DNA from: Deltaproteobacteria bacterium
GTDB lineage: Bacteria > Myxococcota_A > UBA796 > UBA2385
Direction of reading: 5' to 3'
DNA length: 64,000 nt
Assembly (NCBI GenBank): GCA_016792625.1
Contig: JAEUKK010000027.1
Coordinates: 1 to 64,000, forward strand
A program made the translations under genes and the position numbers. Every line of letters starts with the position of its first letter. Position 1 is the stretch's first letter. The notes under the pieces were generated by a model. It was not told the DNA's origin and did not search any database. It saw only the letters and a program-made list of their open reading frames with translations. Positions 63,401-64,000 of this stretch are shown in pieces.

Positions 63401-63503
63401 CGGCGACGGCCAGGATGACGTGCTCATCGGTGGTGCGGGGCTGGACACGACGGGCGCCGACGCCGGCGGGGCCTGGCTCTGGCTGGGGGGTGCTGGGCTC
63501 TGA
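60477..63503 (+). CDS. Large lipoprotein with MopE motifs and seven FG-GAP repeats
   Basis: 1008 residues. Lipobox GTAC (Cys 23). Residues ~35-420 are four or so Ig/cadherin-like repeats (SSAPPTASIATPVEGTHY, NSAPSCALLSPAEG, APPTATITTPTVGD). Next are two MopE-type metal motifs (DCDDGDATVSPGADELC, DCDDSAALVNPLGVEIC). From ~575 on there are seven FG-GAP loops (such as DLDGDGRADLLV and DVNNDGYDDILVG), the number needed for an integrin-like seven-bladed propeller with calcium loops. A surface adhesin or carbohydrate-binding role is plausible. Confidence 0.85.
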   Translation: MPTPPPFTRRPSLALLLGLGTACTGGPDQAITKNNAEPSARILSHIDGDRVLDGVEVTFRGTGTDPDDGPENLRARWLLDGVELCGESAINLDGTIVCLGALSVADGGLLSLEVRDDDNATALAQVQLEVLSSAPPTASIATPVEGTHYYADQLIDVLAQVDDPESPPGELVVEWSLGGGGAVELPGPDSAGLISGAVLLPEGPQTLSLRVTDPQGNTAAESVLVDVGPPNSAPSCALLSPAEGAVLPVGDLLTMQAQTTDVDVDPGLLTVRFDSDLDGPLDELRPDASGLAVGVAASLSPGVHQITATCVDEVGAESAASASIRVAAPPTATITTPTVGDTYDAGLPISFEATVGDAEDDPSTLQVSWVSDVDGEFNTTPPDSSGALRFSATLSTAPHQVRLTVTDSDGLSVSRITTFEVRPCVWYFDGDNDGYGDLFATVETCARPSGYVADSTDCDDGDATVSPGADELCNLVDDDCDGVADEPGAVDALASYLDADNDSYGAPGSVIGECVISAGRVGNGLDCDDSAALVNPLGVEICDDGADQDCDGRDLPCVLERDLALAPLRLYGEVARDGAGVVVAAAGDLDGDGRADLLVSAPLANTTALDAGAAYVISGGLTGDQDLSSVTARIVGGSRDDALGEALSAAGDVNNDGYDDILVGVPGDDTALVDAGAVLLFYGPVVGELDRTDADLTLLGVSLDEAAGGGLAPAADMDGDGLAELLIGAPAEDGGGRDAGLVYRLSGAGLSSGSLSAAWASYEGELSDDQLGLSLCTGDLNGDGLRDLLMGAPYEDTGGNAAGAVYLVLGGGAAGRLDLRYADAQLTGESTTHFAGRAIDCGVDADGDGRDDLLVGAVGDDTIGANSGAAYLWTHALSGTRSLSLADTKFTGEAELDGFGRSVSFGGDVDGDGAVDLLIGADADDAGGVDAGAAYLVRGPVGPGVLAARDLYLRWLGPAAGAGVGSGVAGVGDTDGDGQDDVLIGGAGLDTTGADAGGAWLWLGGAGL

Positions 63504-63649
63504 GCGGCGGTCGTTTGTCAGGCGAAGGTCAGGGCGTTTGACCACCTGTACACACCATCTGCAGGTTTCCCGTCTCCGGCTTCGACATCTGGAGACAAGT
63601 TGGGCTACTCTCTCCCCCTGACGGCGCTGCGCCGTAGTGGGGAGGGTCG

Positions 63650-64000
63650 ATGTGCACGCGCTGGCTGACGCTGTCTTTGGCCTTGGCTAGCTGCGCGGCT
63701 CCCGAGGGTGGTGTGCAGGCCTCTGCCTCCTCCCTCTCGTCACGCCAAGCGGCGGGTCGCCCGGCCGCCCTGCCGGGCGCTGCCTCGAGCGCCGATCCCC
63801 TTGAGGTGCGGCCCGCGCCCGCCTGTGAAGACCCGGTCGAGGGCTTCGCCCGCCTCGAAGAGCGCGGGGCGGCGCTCGGCTTGCAGACCGCCCCGCCGGC
63901 GCTTCGCGAGCTGGCCAGCTGCCCGGTGGTGCCAGGCGTCGTGCTGGCCGCCGACCTCGACGGCGACCACCGCGACGAGCTGGTGCTCAACCAGGTCGAG
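63650..64000 (+). CDS. Lipoprotein with FG-GAP/VCBS repeat, cut by window end
   Basis: 117 codons visible, open at the right edge. GGGAGG precedes the ATG. Signal MCTRWLTLSLALASC with lipobox LASC, a Ser/Ala linker, then CEDPVEGFARLEERGAALGL and VVLAADLDGDHRDELVL, the beginning of an FG-GAP/VCBS propeller of the CRTAC1-like kind. It is 146 bp after the previous large lipoprotein on the same strand. Confidence 0.8.
   Translation, partial: MCTRWLTLSLALASCAAPEGGVQASASSLSSRQAAGRPAALPGAASSADPLEVRPAPACEDPVEGFARLEERGAALGLQTAPPALRELASCPVVPGVVLAADLDGDHRDELVLNQVE

Noticed and set aside
63504..63649. Promoter with TTGACC near 63539
   Set aside because: No matching -10 at proper spacing; left unassigned.

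Overview
The window is about 70% GC or more and reads like a Myxococcota (former Deltaproteobacteria) chromosome. It encodes at least fourteen lipoproteins with Asp/Gly/Thr-rich linkers, a small protein with a MYXO-CTERM-like Cys/hydrophobic/Arg tail, MopE-type metal-binding repeats with FG-GAP propellers, TMTC-like and flippase-like membrane proteins, and a serA-serC pair. GTG and TTG starts preceded by GGAG/GAGG are common. No rRNA, tRNA, CRISPR array, integrase or insertion sequence was recognised. Most of the window looks like ordinary core genome rich in surface proteins.

Layout. 1-3.8 kb: the 3' part of a propeller-like protein whose last 86 bp are tandemly duplicated, a TerB-like gene, and a divergent lipoprotein with all copper ligands of a PHM/DBH-type monooxygenase. 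3.9-6.2 kb: serA-serC. 6.5-8.9 kb: two tandem REC-EAL proteins with complementary losses (one lost the receiver residues, the other a catalytic EAL residue). 9.1-13.8 kb: a lipoprotein, then a tightly overlapping operon of two radical SAM proteins and a flippase-like protein. 13.9-22.8 kb: a PNGase F-like lipoprotein, then a coupled operon of a Thr/Asp-repeat MYXO-CTERM-like protein, a TMTC-like glycosyltransferase and a sulfatase-fold enzyme with Thr at the nucleophile position, then a large lipoprotein.

22.9-28.1 kb: an operon of imelysin, di-haem oxidoreductase, second imelysin and an HTTM (gamma-carboxylase-like) protein behind a 33-bp palindrome that probably binds an iron-responsive regulator. 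28.4-31.6 kb: a sigma-70 factor and a large lipoprotein. 31.7-36.3 kb: CBS, cystathionine gamma-synthase/lyase, a glycosyltransferase and a zinc-ribbon protein (reverse transsulfuration). 36.5-38.0 kb: an aldehyde-dehydrogenase-fold protein that has lost both catalytic residues. 38.2-41.9 kb: PAAR protein, methyltransferase, free-standing E2 acyltransferase domain, and a TrmA/RlmD-type methyltransferase fused to a degenerate RluA-like domain. 42.0-45.7 kb: an aminotransferase translationally coupled to a LuxE-LuxC fusion, a plausible acid-to-aldehyde-to-amine route.

46-54 kb: a LysR regulator and divergent Rossmann protein, three lipoproteins, a phytoene-desaturase-like oxidoreductase, a DUF5522 protein, a FixJ-type regulator and a glycerophosphodiesterase. 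54.6-64 kb: a MopE-motif lipoprotein with a strong terminator, rlmN, a GNAT with histone-H1-like repeats, a dCMP-deaminase-like enzyme, a seven-FG-GAP lipoprotein and the start of another.

Most noteworthy: the MYXO-CTERM/TMTC/sulfatase operon as a possible surface-protein modification system, the aminotransferase/LuxE-LuxC unit, the pseudo-aldehyde dehydrogenase, the complementary REC-EAL pair, and a dispersed 18-bp AT-rich motif (best copy a perfect palindrome) found in the LuxEC and imelysin-HTTM genes.
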